From positions 29,380,813-29,444,812 of the forward strand of contig NC_081541.1 of the NCBI RefSeq assembly GCF_901000735.1: 64,000 nucleotides of DNA. Reading direction: 5' to 3'. A program made the position numbers and the translations under genes. Shown piece by piece: positions 1 through 11,382 of this stretch (positions within the stretch are counted from its first letter, which is position 1; every line of letters starts with the position of its first letter). The notes under the pieces are model-generated. The model had not been told where the DNA came from. It saw only the letters and a program-made list of their open reading frames with translations, and did no database searches. The DNA comes from Corylus avellana. Its lineage: Eukaryota; Streptophyta; Magnoliopsida; Fagales; Betulaceae.

Positions 1-1290
1 GGACATTGTCACAATTGAAAGTTTGTGGAGAATATTGTCAATTGAGTTGTAGTTTGAAGAGAGTATGTTGACTTACTCTTTTTTTTAATGACTGAGAATT
101 ATTTTAAAGCAGAATCACTTCGTATAACCACCATTGTCACATAAGGCCAAACATAAATCAAATAAGTTGGGATTCGCTTGAGAGCTAGTCCCAATAAACA
201 GTTTGCAACTCAATGAGTTTCGAACATAAATCCGAAGTTTTCTCGGCTTCTTTCAGTAAACAAAGTCATAATGTTTTTTTTTTTTAAAAAAAAAAAAATT
301 TAGATGCTCATGGGTGATAATTTCTTACTAATAAAAAAAGTTATGACCTTTTACTATGGGTGATATGGCTCTGGTCTCTATCTCTCAAAGTACTTAAAAA
401 ATTTATATTTTGTACACATTTTTTACTTAGGTCCCAGCCTAAAAAATTGATTCTAATACCACAAAACTTGTTTCTAATGCCTAAAAATTCACTTTTGGAT
501 TCAAAACTAAAACCTAGAGGGGAAGGTTAACCCTTTTTGAGATTTTATCATCCTAAAACCGAAGATCATAATGCTAGAGCCATACTATCACTTACGATGC
601 TGGAGCCATGTTGTGGGTCTCACCGAAGCAAGACCCACGCCTTGAGACCCATTAGAAAAAACCAAAGAAAAAAGAAAGAAAAGTTACCTCTGCATGGTGG
701 CAGCTAGCATTTCAACAAACCCACGGCCGGCGAGACCCAACAGTGGTCTCAGTGGCTGGCCAGACCTAGGCTGGCCGCATACCCACTCTCTTCTTCTTTC
801 TCTCTTTGCTTTCAACTTTTCTTCTTCTTTGAGTTGAAAATCAAGTGCATTAGGCAGTAGGTTTTTTTTTTTGTGCATTTTTTTTGCCTTATGTGATGTG
901 TCCTTCTTTTATTGGTTGCTGCAAAACAACACTTTTATGTAATGACTGCATTGAAGTTAAACCTTTTTTTTTTTTTTTTTTTCATCCTAAATCATAGTAG
1001 AGAACTTGAGGAAAAGAAAATAAATTAAAAATTTTATAGACAGCCTAGATTCAATAAAGCAAGAGAAAGCGAAAACATTAAGATTCAGAAGTAAAATCAA
1101 ATGAAGAGCTAGGGTTTAGAGTTGTTCTGATGAGCAAAGGAGTTGAGGGGCCAGGGAGAATGTTTCCATAACGTACAAATAGGGCATAAAAGATCATGAT
1201 CTTCCAGCAAAGGAATAAATTGGCCTAGATTCGACATTACAGAGAGTTTTTGTGCATAATTTTCCTAATCAACAACTTTTTAACCTTTCA
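1..1290. other. AT-rich intergenic DNA, no gene seen
   Basis: I see no supported gene here. Homopolymer runs occur near 275-298 and 963-982. The stretch 453-535 is a reverse-complement match to 28930-29010 beside the hAT-like insert in block C, so at least part of this region is dispersed repeat. The short open frames have no recognisable domain. Confidence 0.6.
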
Positions 1291-1801
1291 TGAAGAAAAT
1301 GACAGAAATTGAAAACGTTTCTCAAAGATTCATCACTAACTTTCTTCTGGCTTTGCCGCCAAGTCAGTATAAAAGACTGCAAGTACTGTAGACGCTACAG
1401 CTCGATAATCAAATAAATAAAGAGGTCTTTTGGATGAAATAAAGAAATCCCTTGTGTTGAGGGTTTGAATAAAATCATTAATTATTGAAGGATATTATCT
1501 GTAAGACGTATAAGAGCATGTTTCACGTTTATGATTTACTACATATATATGCATGCACAATAAACATACAACCTTAAAACATAAAAATTCTTCTTGCATC
1601 TCACAGACAACATTAGGAACTAAAATATTTGTACCTTAAAACGCCGTTGTTGAGACAGGATTCATCATATTTGTAAAAAAAACAAGCTAGTTCTCAGGCT
1701 TTAGGTTTCTAAGGATAACCCCAAGCGAGAGTGGTAAGCCTCAACAACCTTCCTCTCGGTGGTAGTCTCCATCACAGTCTGCACATCCAAGCTAGGGATC
1801 C

Positions 1802-2050
1802 TCATGAAAACCACCTTTTTCTGGTTTGCCACATTCGGTGCAACCGCCTCAGAAGTGAACTTCTCTTTTCAGAACGGCTAACGATGGCTTCTTTCTTGGT
1901 GGGAGTAATGGCAGGTGAGTTTTCAAGCTGCTGGGAATTCAAGCTGGAACTGGAGTGGTCGACAGAATCGGTGTTGCGCCGATTACATATCCCCTTGATA
2001 GATTTGCGGATGCCCCCATGTATACAAGATGTTGTTCCAAACGACACAGC
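1802..2050 (-). pseudogene. N-terminal exon fragment, possibly CDPK variable domain (block A)
   Basis: The minus-strand reading contains RRNTDSVDHSSSSLNSQQL followed by TPTKKEAIVSRSEKR and a basic LLRRLHRMWQT tail. The same exon recurs at 3072-3250, 28018-28190 and 57207-57376. I infer a CDPK N-terminal variable domain for two reasons. Serine-rich text ending in TPTKKEAI resembles CPK5-type N termini, and in block D the same exon lies upstream of unmistakable CDPK C-terminal sequence on the same strand. No kinase domain follows in this copy. The N-terminal assignment is uncertain, since variable domains are poorly conserved; it could be an exon of another gene. Confidence 0.4.
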
Positions 2051-2653
2051 CCTTGAAATATGCAGTACAAGTATCCTTCTTTAGAAAATACAAAATATAA
2101 AAATCTCGTGTAAAAATAACAACAGTTGAGATATAGCAAAACATTCTTTTAACCAAACGACATGGTTTTCACAGGAAGGATACCAATATCTATGACAATT
2201 AAGAAACTCTTTTTTCATTCAGATTCCGCAAACACAACAGGAAAAACTAGACCCCTCAAATCTTTTGTACAGAAGGAGAGTCTACCGAGAAGCAAATGTT
2301 TACGTTCATGAGAAGATTGAACAAATGGTGACTATGAAAACAAAAAACAGAAATATATAATAACTCAAACCAGGAACACCAAAGGTGACAAAGAATGCTC
2401 AACAAAACTTGGCAAAAGAAGAAAAGCCGATAATTAAATACCTTTTCTTTTTTCTGTTTTTGTTTTGTTTTTACTCTGATTATTTCCGTACGTTAATAAG
2501 AAATGCAGTACTTCTTGCCGGCTGGTATCAGATCGAGCTGTTCTTTCTTTCTTGTGAGGTTTCGCTCTGCAATGGGAGGATTGCGAAACAGCCTTTATAA
2601 TTATACCAACGAACACCCGCACTAAGTCCACAAAACAATAGTACACTTACCCC

Positions 2654-2702
2654 ACTTGCCCTTGGCAAGTGGACACAATATAATCCAATGGATTATATTG
2701 TG
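2654..2702. repeat. Two adjacent palindromes in block A
   Basis: A 7-bp inverted repeat (ACTTGCC/GGCAAGT) at 2654-2670 is followed by a near-perfect palindrome at 2674-2702 with 14-bp arms (CACAATATAATCCA and its complement) and a one-base loop. Block C keeps an equivalent structure at 29703-29752 with different loop bases. Confidence 0.8.
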
Positions 2703-3071
2703 CCACGATGACCGAAAACTTTGACAACTGTTACAATTGAAAAACGTGTCACGGTCAACCAACAATTCCAACAATGCATGGATCGGACTGTGTGAACACG
2801 TTGTGGTGACCAGGTGGCAGGGAGGGGTCAAGACTCAAGAGTGGTCAAATGCCCCCCGGCCTCCTTCAACTCCAAGAACTTTCCTTTACTCTCCAATAGG
2901 ATTTTTTCGAATTCTCTAGTTGTTCACGTAAGAAATTCTAATTAAGATAGGGCACGTATGCTACATATATTTTGTGATTTATTCTAAATAAAGATTATTT
3001 TGTGGAATTAAATATTTTGAATTGATTATTTATTTGATTCTTATTCCTTGATAGGATAAATAAATAAGGTA

Positions 3072-3301
3072 ACAATTTTCTTTTCAGAAGGGCTAACGAT
3101 GGATTTTTCCTTGGTGGGAGTAATGACAAGCTGCTGGGAATTCAACCTGGAACTGGAGTGGTCGGCTGAATTGGTGTTGCACCGATAAGAATTCCCCTTG
3201 ATAGATTCGTGGATGCCCATGTATCCAAACACAACCCTTGAAGTATGCATTATAAGGTCAGGGACAAGGGCCGCCACAAGGCAACATGAGCCAAAGACCA
3301 A
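3072..3301 (-). pseudogene. Block B: tandem copy of the N-terminal exon fragment
   Basis: The minus strand encodes GYMGIHESIKGNSYRC, then NTNSADHSSSRLNSQQL and ITPTKEKSIVSPSEKK. This is a diverged copy of the block A exon, about 1.2 kb away in the same orientation. The upstream AAG/GG acceptor-like boundary seen in blocks A, C and D is partly kept near 3240. It breaks off into unrelated sequence, so it is a fragment and not a gene. Confidence 0.5.
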
Positions 3302-3339
3302 TAAATTATGTTACTAAGGGCCCATATGCAACAACAAAT

Positions 3340-3540
3340 TTTTTTTGACCTTTTATGAGTTGGGAGTGGCCATGGGCTATATGGGCAACCCACTAAGGGA
3401 GGAATTAGAACTATTTTTTTTTTTTTAAAAAAATTATTTTTGTGGGAACCACCCTATGGCTTGGTGGCAGCAGGCTGAGCCCTGTGAGTTGGGAGTGGCC
3501 AAGGGCAATCCCCTTCTTCCATCCCTCATTCTTTAAAAAA
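3340..3540. repeat. Short duplicated GTTGGGAGTGGCCA segment
   Basis: The string GAGTTGGGAGTGGCCA appears at about 3357 and again at about 3486, each followed by a near-identical GGGC. The sequence between is T/A-rich. It resembles the GC-rich centres of the foldback elements found later in the window. No gene is seen. Confidence 0.4.
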
Positions 3541-3659
3541 TATAAAGGGAAAAGTTCGCATACTCACTCAAACTATCACTCAATTGACAATTTCTCCCTA
3601 AACTACCAAAATTTATCAGTGTTTTTCCCCAATGATGACACAACCCTTAGTAAAATAAA

Positions 3660-3888
3660 AACAAAAAGGGTTAAATACCAAATACCCTCTGGGATTTGGT
3701 AACTCTATTTTTACCCCACTGGGGTTTCATTTTTATCACAGGACCTCCCTAGGGTTTTGATAAAGGACCAAGTTAGTCCATCCGTTAGTTGAACGTTAGG
3801 ACTGACACGTGAACCAATCAAATGTTGACACGTGGCACCTATTTAATTTTTAATTTTTTTTTTAAAAAAAAAAGAAAAGAAAAGAAAA
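3660..3888 (+). mobile_element. Arm of a TIR element, cut off by an assembly gap
   Basis: This part (AGGGTTAAATA, then TTTCATTTTTATCACAGG, CCGTTAGTTGA and ACTGACACGTG) aligns closely with 30297-30490, the left arm of the TIR element at 30297-31183. Here the opposite arm is missing. The 100-base gap at 3889-3988 begins exactly in the A-rich stretch following the arm, as it does in the other copy. Confidence 0.55.
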
Positions 3889-3988
3889 NNNNNNNNNNNN
3901 NNNNNNNNNNNNNNNNNNNNNNNNNNNNNNNNNNNNNNNNNNNNNNNNNNNNNNNNNNNNNNNNNNNNNNNNNNNNNNNNNNNNNNNN
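3889..3988. other. Assembly gap (100 N)
   Basis: A run of exactly 100 undetermined bases, probably a scaffold gap of unknown true size. Confidence 0.95.
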
Positions 3989-4030
3989 TTTTATCTTTTT
4001 GCTGGCTTTAGGAGACATTAACAATGTTTT

Positions 4031-7000
4031 GATTTTTTTTTTTTAAATAAGTTGACAATCTTCATTAGAAAATCAAATTTAGAGTACAAAAACTCTAAAC
4101 AACAAGAGCAAACTGCTATGAGAAAATAGTGTCAAAGATACATAATGGAATTTCTTCCATCCACACCCTATCCATTACTTTCCTAATTGCTTCCTTTGCT
4201 AATCCATGAGCTGCATTATTTTGGGTCCGTTTCACCTGCTTAATGTCCCAGCTTCTAAAGGAACCCAAAAGCAATTTGATATCAGCTCCAATATGCCCAA
4301 AATGACAATTTTCCCACCCATGATCATAGTAACCACCTGCAAAGAGTCACCCTCAAGAAGAATATCTTGCAAGCCTAGGTCCCTGCTGAACTCCACTGCC
4401 TGTAGTGCTGCTAAAGCCTCTCCAACCACAGGCTCCTGATATGACCTTAGAGTTTTACTTTGAGCCGCATGGACCCTACCATGATCATCACAAACTATAA
4501 GCCCAACTCCCATGCGCTTCAATGTGGGATTAAACCCAACATCCCAATTAACCTTAAATATGCCAGCAGGTGGAGGTTGCCACAACGCATGAGTTTCTAC
4601 AACTGCTCGGTCACCATGAGTATCATCCGAGAACTTAACCTACCAGAACTCATGAAGAGACCCCTCTGCATCGCGAATGAGTTTGTTAGGATGAGAAAAC
4701 TCTCCCCCATGCACAAAAGAATTTTTGCGAAACCAGATGTTTCTTGCCAATATCGCCAAAAAAGCCAACTCCTCTAACTACATCGCTTGACCAAAGCATC
4801 TCATACCTCACGAAATTCAGACCCTTCAACTTGAGCTTTCTGAATTTTTCAATCACAAGCCCTCCACACATCTCGAGTAGCTGGACAGTCCCACAGTACA
4901 TGCCTCGTCGATTCTACCTCTTGGGTGCAAAAAATACAAATAGCTTCCTTGAGTAACCCCGATTGGTAGTAGATTTAACTTAGTAGGCAATATATTACTG
5001 CAAGCTCGCCATAGAAATATTTTAACAGGGTTGAAAACTTTAAGACTCCAAATTTCCTTCCATGATGAGTCATTATCCCAGGAATTAGACCCTTCCCCAA
5101 TAAGTAGTGCTTTCTTATCATTTTCAATAAAATAGGCACTACGAACTGTGAGAAAACCGGTCTTGGCATCTCTCCAAATTAGTTTATCCTGCTGATTGTA
5201 CCTACTAAGGGGTATATTATAGATAAGATTAGTTTCTTCCTGACTGAAAATAGACTGAATTAAAGGAACATTCGACCACCCCTTCATTAGGATCCATAAG
5301 CTCAGCTACTTTAGCACCAAAAGGAAGAATACTGCAAGGGGATTGAACCATAAACGTAGTAGGTTGTGGAACCCACTTGTCACCCCATATGTGAACCTTC
5401 TGCCCATCACCAATGCACCAGTACGATCCCTCCTTTAGCAAATCCCTAAACCTAAAAAATACTCCTCCAAGCAAAAGACCCCCTAGTACCATTTGATGCT
5501 TCTAGAAAGGTACATCTAGAAAAATATTTGACTTTGATAATCCGACCTGCCAAACTATTCGAATTCTGCAACAACCTCCAGCCTTGTTTAGCTAAAAGCG
5601 CTCTGTTAAAACAATAAATATCCCTAAATCCCAGCCCTCCTTGATTCTTTGAGCAACCCATCTTCTCCCATCTCATCCAATGTATTTTCTTTTCATCATT
5701 CTTGGGCCCCCACCAAAAACCTTTACATAAGACCATTCAGATCATTACATAGTTTCTTTTGTAGCAAGAAAATACTCATGTTGTAAGTCGGAATTGCTTG
5801 AAGAACAACTTTAATAAGAATCTCTTTCCCAGCTTGTGAAAGAAACTTCACCTTCCAATCTGAAATTCTTTTCCTCACCCTTTCAGTGATATGTTGAAAT
5901 TCCCTAACACGGGATTTCCCAACCAACGACAGTAACCCCAAATAGTTATCATACCTTTGAGAGGATGGAACACCAATCAAATTTAGAATAAGAGCCCGAG
6001 CCTCGGCACTGGTGTTTCTACTAAAGAAAACTGTCGTCTTATTTCTGTTTAACCTTTGCCCCGAAGCATTTTCATAACATTCCAGAATAAATGCAAGGCA
6101 ATGCCAATAAGATAATGTAGCCTTGCAAAAGAGAAGACTGTCGTCAGCAAAGAATAAATAGTTCAATTGGGGCCCTCTTGGAGAGGTTGGGACCCCCTAG
6201 ATATCCATTCCTCTCTGCCTGATGAAGTTTGAAACTAAGAACCTCAACACACAAAATAAACAGGTAAAGGGACAAAGGATCCCCTTGCCTTATACCTCTT
6301 GTTGGGCAAATGAACCCCACCGGCCACCCGTTTACAATAATCAAATAAGAAACTGTGGTCAAACATTTCATGACAAGCCGCACCCATCTTTCAGCAGAAC
6401 CCATCTTCCTCATCACCTCCTCCATAAACATCTACTCCACTCAGTCATAAGCTTTACTCATCTCAAGTTTGAGGGCCATATAACCCACTTTTCCCCACAT
6501 CTGAGTGTGCATGGAATGTAACGTCTCATACGGCGCTTTGATTTTGAGAAATTATTATAGGCAAAATAATTTTCAGCCGGTTAGCAAGTACCTTGGATAT
6601 GATTTTATAACCCACATTACATAAGCTTATGGGTCGAATATCAGTCACCTTGGTAGGTTTTTGCTTCTTCAGAACAAAAGCAATATGAGTGAAATTCATA
6701 GTTTCCTCCAAAGCACAAGAATTAAAAAACTCAAAAAAAGCATTACATACCTTAGGACCCACAGCGGCCCAATTGTCGAGATAAAAACACGTTGGAACCC
6801 ATTAGGGCTAGGTGCTTTCAGTGGTGACATTTGGGCCAAAGCAGTGCTAAACTCCTTTGCCGAAGGCTCCTTGAGAAGTTGATTATTTTAAGCCATGTAA
6901 ACTTAGGTCCCTTAAAACCAAGATCTTTGAGGTGTGTATAATCCAAAGCTTTCTAAAATCAACCATCTGCCACAAAGGTCTACGGATAGTTCCAAAATTT

Positions 7001-7530
7001 TCAGAATCCACAGCAATTTCATTGAAATCGCCAACACACAACCAAGCTTCAGGTTGAAAAGAACGCAACAATTTAAGTAGACTCCAAGATTCCTTCTGCC
7101 TTCCCACCTCAGGATGTCCGTAAAACCCTGTAAATTTCCATGGATGTAAACAATCACCCAATTTGACAACAGCATTGATATAGCGTCGACTATAATTTTG
7201 GATATCTACACGCACACTCTCCCTCCACATCAAAGCTAGTCCCCCACTACGACCCACGCAGTCCACCTTACTTGGAAAACCCACAAAACATTCATCCATT
7301 CCATGAGGATTTGAAGTTGCAAAAATATCTCGGAAATAATTCAAAAATGCCTCATCAATCAATTCCGGTGTTGAACGTTCCACCCCACCCTCATCAACTA
7401 TGTATGAAATATGATTGGCCCGACGTCATTGATTCACACAAGCGTGATAGTAGCTAGTATTTTGACCCCCATGCTTTAGCCAATGCTCTTTAGCAAGCTA
7501 TCTCCACTTGAGATCTTGTTGCTCCACCAT
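4031..7530 (-). pseudogene. LINE ORF2, 3' part: RT, zf-RVT, RNase H (decayed)
   Basis: This is a non-LTR retrotransposon on the minus strand. From upstream to downstream there is a repeated endonuclease half (see 6888-7358), then a reverse transcriptase start (MSPLKAPSPNGF near 6800), RT blocks SLCNVGYKIISKVLANRL, GIRQGDPLS and the catalytic FADDS (near 6140). Next comes a zf-RVT domain (about 5290-4850, containing SSWKEIWSLKVFNPVKIFLW) and a plant RNase H-like domain (4585-4232, with acidic positions in VNWD, GEALA and LEGDS). The 3' end falls in a T-run at about 4031-4044, the poly(A) tail of the minus strand. Several frameshifts and stops split the frame, so it is non-functional. Such elements encode nicking and reverse transcription for target-primed integration. 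Confidence 0.9.
6888..7358 (-). repeat. LINE endonuclease half, direct repeat copy R2 (471 bp)
   Basis: This 471-bp segment matches 9645-10115 with few substitutions and equal length. On the minus strand it encodes the end of the endonuclease-RT linker (EAFLNYFRDIFATSNPHGMDECF) fused directly to an APE-type endonuclease start (GRSGGLALMWRES, then GDFNEI). In an ordinary LINE the endonuclease precedes the linker, so both copies carry the same out-of-order join. Confidence 0.85.
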
Positions 7531-9196
7531 ACTTGTAACATCCCCAACCCGTTAAGGCTGAGTTTTGCCACTTTTTTTCTTTTACAACAAAAGCTTTTGC
7601 AAAGATCTGTAAGGTTTATCAAAGTACTTGATTTTAGAGGATATGATCAATGTATAAAACATTCTTCAAGAGATTTTATTACAAGCAAAATTAGTAAACA
7701 TTAAACTTTAGTTGCGGAATATCATATTATTACAATAACTGATATAAAAAGACTTTGAAAGTTAATAATTATTCTCGCCCCCATTCCGGCCTCCTACTCC
7801 AGCGTCCTTTCTACCTGAAAACAAGAAATAAAACTGAATGAGCCCAAAGGGAGCCTAGCAAGTAAAATCCACAACCATAAATAGTTTTACTCATTGTTCT
7901 CAATTTTAAAAATTATTTTCACAAATAAATATACATCAAGCCATAATAATAATTGTATGTACGGTTGCATCTTCCATAGCATATACGTACTATTACATAT
8001 ATTAATAGATCATCGTCATAAATCATCTTTATAAATCATCATCATAATGCATCATTATAAATCATCATTGTAAATCATCATAGTATATTATCATTTAAAT
8101 TATATTATCATTTTCTCATATTATGACCCATGTACACTGTTACCCCTGTGTATGAGGGTTGCGGGTCTTTGTGACCATGGCACTGAACTGTGGCCTCAGC
8201 CATGCCCGACCGTCAATTAACTCTTTTCTTGGTGTACTCAACGGTCATGTTGATGGAATACCACCTTCTAGCATAGCCTCCTTCAGTGGTTTCAGCTCCA
8301 TCCGAGTATCGTACCGAACTCCTCTCATCCTTACTTATCTTGGGGCCAAAAATACTCTCCTCCATACATGTGCCCTCATTTCATAAACATTTAACTCATT
8401 TCTTGTACTTTTCTGTGTACTTCTTTTAATGCATCTTAGGGCAACATGTAGGAGGGTTTATCATTATTCTTATTTCTTATAATCAACATCTTTTCACAAA
8501 ATTCTTTTTCTCAAATCTTTCATGCATGCCACATAACTTCATAATATGTGAATAAAATGAATATTTACAAAAATACATAAATGACATGATAACTTTAGAA
8601 GGGTAGTGAATTTACTTACTTCTAAACTGAAGCTAAAAAGTGGTCTGAAAGATCTAGTTGCCCCAATCTGACTAACACCACTAGTATATCTTTTGAAACT
8701 AATTTCTCAAGTCCGTTCTCTCTCGTGTTCTTTCTTTCTTGCAACGCTTTGTCTCGCCATTTCTCTCTCTGTTTCGTGTAAACACTTTCAGAAAGAAGAA
8801 AGACCGAATAGAAAACGGAAGAAGGAAGAATATGTGGAAGAGAAGGGAGAGGAGATGAGTGGTGAAAATTGTGATGGGGGAGAGCTCTATTTATAGGAAA
8901 AAAAACCAAATACTATTCCGCCTTTCATTTACAATTCTACCCTTCATTTACTATTTCACCTACCAAATACTATTAGACCTACCATTTATTATTCTACCTA
9001 CCCTATACTATTCTACATTCCAAATACTATTCCACCTTTCATTTGCTATTATACAACTACCAATCTCCAATTACCATTCATACAATATCATAAATTCGTC
9101 AAGAATTAATATCCCTAATATGAATATTAACATAATCATAGCATCAAATTAATATCTCTAAAATAAGACTTTCAAAATCTGGGGTGCTACAATACT
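7529..9196 (-). mobile_element. Solo LTR with perfect 5-bp target-site duplication
   Basis: The element occupies 7534-9191 (1658 bp). It begins TGTAACATCCCC and ends GGGGTGCTACA, the TG...CA form of an LTR. The bases ATACT flank it on both sides (7529-7533 and 9192-9196), and the LINE reading resumes directly after. Transcription signals show minus orientation: a TATAAATAG box lies at 8887-8895 (minus) followed by a pyrimidine-rich leader. No gag or pol frame is present, so this is a solo LTR left by LTR-LTR recombination. The superfamily cannot be settled from an LTR alone. Confidence 0.85.
8887..8895 (-). promoter_or_regulatory. TATA box of the solo LTR
   Basis: The minus strand reads TATAAATAG, preceded by about 300 bp of U3-like sequence made of degenerate ATACTATT/CTACC units (8905-9060) and followed by a CT-rich leader. 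This fixes the LTR orientation as minus. Confidence 0.6.
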
Positions 9197-9644
9197 GGCC
9201 ACCTCCGATTGTAAAATTCTCACTTCGTTCAAATCTAGCACTCCCTCAGCCTCCTGAATTAATCATAGCGCTTCTGTTTTTGCTGTAATAGAATCCTCCT
9301 TTGGGCATCTATGAGCACAGCTGCACTATATAAGAAGAACCCTTTGACTACGGTCAAGCCTCCCAACCACATCATGCCATGTTATAGGTTGAACAGATTT
9401 TGGTCTCCACTCATTTTTAATCACCTCTTTGTAGACCAATTGTTTGCCCCACCTCACATCATATCTGAACCTACGTGGTGGCCATTGCTGTGCAACGCGT
9501 TGTAAAGTGATAAACAAAGGAGCATGATCTGATGTACAAGCAGCTAAAACATTTAACTTTACCACCTGGAAAATATCAAGCCACACAGAATTCTCCAATG
9601 CTCTATCCGAGCGTTCTTTTATAAAATTGTTACCATCTTGCATG
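9192..9644 (-). pseudogene. LINE endonuclease, C-terminal half
   Basis: The minus strand encodes FTWLNMQDGNNFIKERSDRA followed by LAACTSDHAPLF, the SDH-type motif that closes the catalytic site of APE-like LINE endonucleases. It connects in order with the first half at 9645-10115. It is cut off by the solo LTR at 9192, and the interrupted LINE continues at 7529. Confidence 0.85.
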
Positions 9645-10115
9645 TTAAGCCACGTAAACTTAGGTCCCTTAAAACCAAGATTTGTGAGGTGCGTATAATC
9701 CAAAGCTTTCTAAAATCAACCATCTGCCACAAAGGTCTACGGACAGTTCCAAAATTTTCAGAATCCATAGCAATTTCATTGAAATCGCCAACACACAACC
9801 AAGCTTCAGGTTGAAAATAATGCAACAGTTTAAGTAGACTTCAAGATTCCTTCCACCTTCCCACCTTAGGATGTCGGTAAAACCCCGTAAATTTCCATGG
9901 ATGTAAACAATCACCCAATTTGACAACATCATTGATATAGCGTCGACTGTAATTTTGGATATCGACACACACACTCTCCCTCCACATCAAAGCTAGTCCC
10001 CCGCTACGACCCACGTTGTCCACCTTACTTGGAAAACCCACAAAACATTCATCCATTCCATGAGGATTTGAAGTTGCAAAAATATCTCGGAAATAATTCA
10101 AAAATGCCTCATCAA
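9645..10115 (-). repeat. LINE endonuclease half, direct repeat copy R1 (471 bp)
   Basis: Same 471-bp unit as 6888-7358. Subtracting the solo LTR and its duplicated target, the two copies start 1094 bp apart, so this is an internal tandem duplication within the LINE that predates the LTR insertion. Homology ends at 10115, where unrelated sequence begins. Confidence 0.85.
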
Positions 10116-10416
10116 AAATATATAGGTGAGAATGGATTAACAAATGAAGATGAGCATACAGCTGATGCAGAAGGTGACCATCGTGGATCATCACAAAGTA
10201 TGTGTAGATCTTCATATCTTAATCACTTGTAATATAATCTAGTTATATATAGGTTTGCACTTTCAAAATAGTTAGATATAGGCTTGTAATTTAATATTTT
10301 CTTTTGGTTTTGTTATTTGTAGGTAATCATTAAGTGACGTATGTATACTTGACTTGTTAGGTTAGGTACGTATTTGACGTCAGATGCTAAGTGAACCCGT
10401 TGATATATTTTAATTC

Positions 10417-10575
10417 ATATGCACTATACAATTTTTGTAAACTCTTTTAAGAGGTGGTACACTTTGTGTTTATGATATCGTTTTGGATATTTTATTTCAT
10501 ATGTATGGTACAATTTTTGTTAAATCTTTAAGATGTGGTACACTTTGTGTTTATGATATCATCACTTTGGATTTA
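10417..10575 (+). repeat. Tandem duplication of about 80 bp
   Basis: Two adjacent copies share GTGGTACACTTTGTGTTTAT and the preceding ATACAATTTTTGT block, with minor differences. It lies in the AT-rich 3' part of the unidentified element. Confidence 0.7.
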
Positions 10576-10799
10576 GATGTCTTATGAGATATGAGATTGT
10601 ATATATGGATTAGATATGTATTGTGAGATATGCATAAGATTGTATGAGATTAATGAATGAAGAAAATATTTATGGATTAATTCAATATTTTTGAAGAAAA
10701 TACGCAATACAATATTGTATTGCATATTGTATATCAGGGGAAAATAAAAAATATATATGAATTGCATGGAGAAAACATTTTCTCCATATATTAATTATT

Positions 10800-11160
10800 G
10801 GAGGCACTTCACGGTGTGGCAGCACTCCCATATAGAAATAGGGGTGCTTTACATGCAAGCGTCCCCTTTTATGAAAGGGGGCGTTTGCCCACCTGAGCGC
10901 CCCCTTCTTAGAATGAGGGCGCTTCCAATGCAAGCGCCCTCTTTTAAAAAAGGAGACGCTTGCCTCGAAAGTGCCCTCATGCCCTCATTCTAAAAAAGAG
11001 GCCCTTGCCTAGGAAGCACCCTCATTCTAAAAAGGGGGTGCTTGCCTAGGAAGTGCCCCCTTTTTTAAATGGAGGCGTTTTTCACTACTAAGCACTCCCT
11101 TTTTAAAAAGGGGGTGCTTTGTTCTAAGCGTCTCCTTTTCGAGGTGCTTTTTAGTAAAAA
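10800..11160. repeat. GC-rich inverted motif array
   Basis: A motif of the form AAGCGCCC(C/T)CTTTT, with its complement and variants, alternates in both orientations about ten times. Local GC is far above the surroundings. Sense and antisense copies can pair, so a transcript would fold extensively. Comparable arrays serve as transposase-binding subterminal repeats in CACTA elements; that role is an inference here. Confidence 0.6.
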
Positions 11161-11180
11161 ACGTCTCAAACTTAAATTCT

Positions 11181-11358
11181 AGTCGCCATAGAAACCAACG
11201 TGTTCCAAGTACCCCTAATCAAGCGTTGCGAAATCAATAGAGACGTCTTTTTTGGCCAAAAATGCCCCTAGTCGCCATAAAAACCGATGTGTTCCAAGTG
11301 CCCCTAATCAATCGTTGCGAAATCAATAGAGACGTTTTTTTTTTTTTGCCAAAAATGC
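11181..11358. repeat. 89-bp tandem duplication
   Basis: Two copies begin AGTCGCCATA at 11181 and 11270 and end in GCCAAAAATGCCCC. They differ at a handful of positions and in the length of a T-run. Confidence 0.8.
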
Positions 11359-11382
11359 CCCAAAGAACCATGTCACTAAACC

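Larger units (their letters stand above)
1300..3071 (-). repeat. Block A: CDPK-like gene-fragment segment
   Basis: This is one of at least five related segments in the window (A here, B 3072-3250, E 23459-25965, C 27971-30130, D 56060-58834). Read on the minus strand, A runs from a promoter/leader-like part (about 2600-2200) through a coding-like exon (about 2050-1802) to a short stretch at 1395-1310. That last stretch matches 44355-44440 (plus) and 56130-56060 (minus), the CDPK 3' untranslated sequence. The kinase and most calcium-binding exons are absent. Block A continues without a break into the exon of block B, giving a tandem period of about 1.2 kb. Block C has the same period once its insert is removed. 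Confidence 0.65.
10116..11382 (+). mobile_element. Unidentified DNA-transposon-like remnant
   Basis: This block interrupts the LINE between its endonuclease and ORF1. It starts with a short open reading end (GENGLTNEDEHTADAEGDHR, stop at 10230-10232), continues with AT-rich sequence, and finishes with a GC-rich array of inverted GCGCCCCCTTTT/AAAAGGGGGCGC motifs (10800-11160) and an 89-bp tandem duplication. The layout of a gene tail followed by motif arrays near the end resembles a CACTA 3' half, but no CACTA terminus is visible, so the class is open. Confidence 0.45.

Noticed and set aside
8159..8386. 75-residue plus-strand open frame
   Set aside because: It lies inside the solo LTR, on the strand opposite to its transcription signals, and has no domain.
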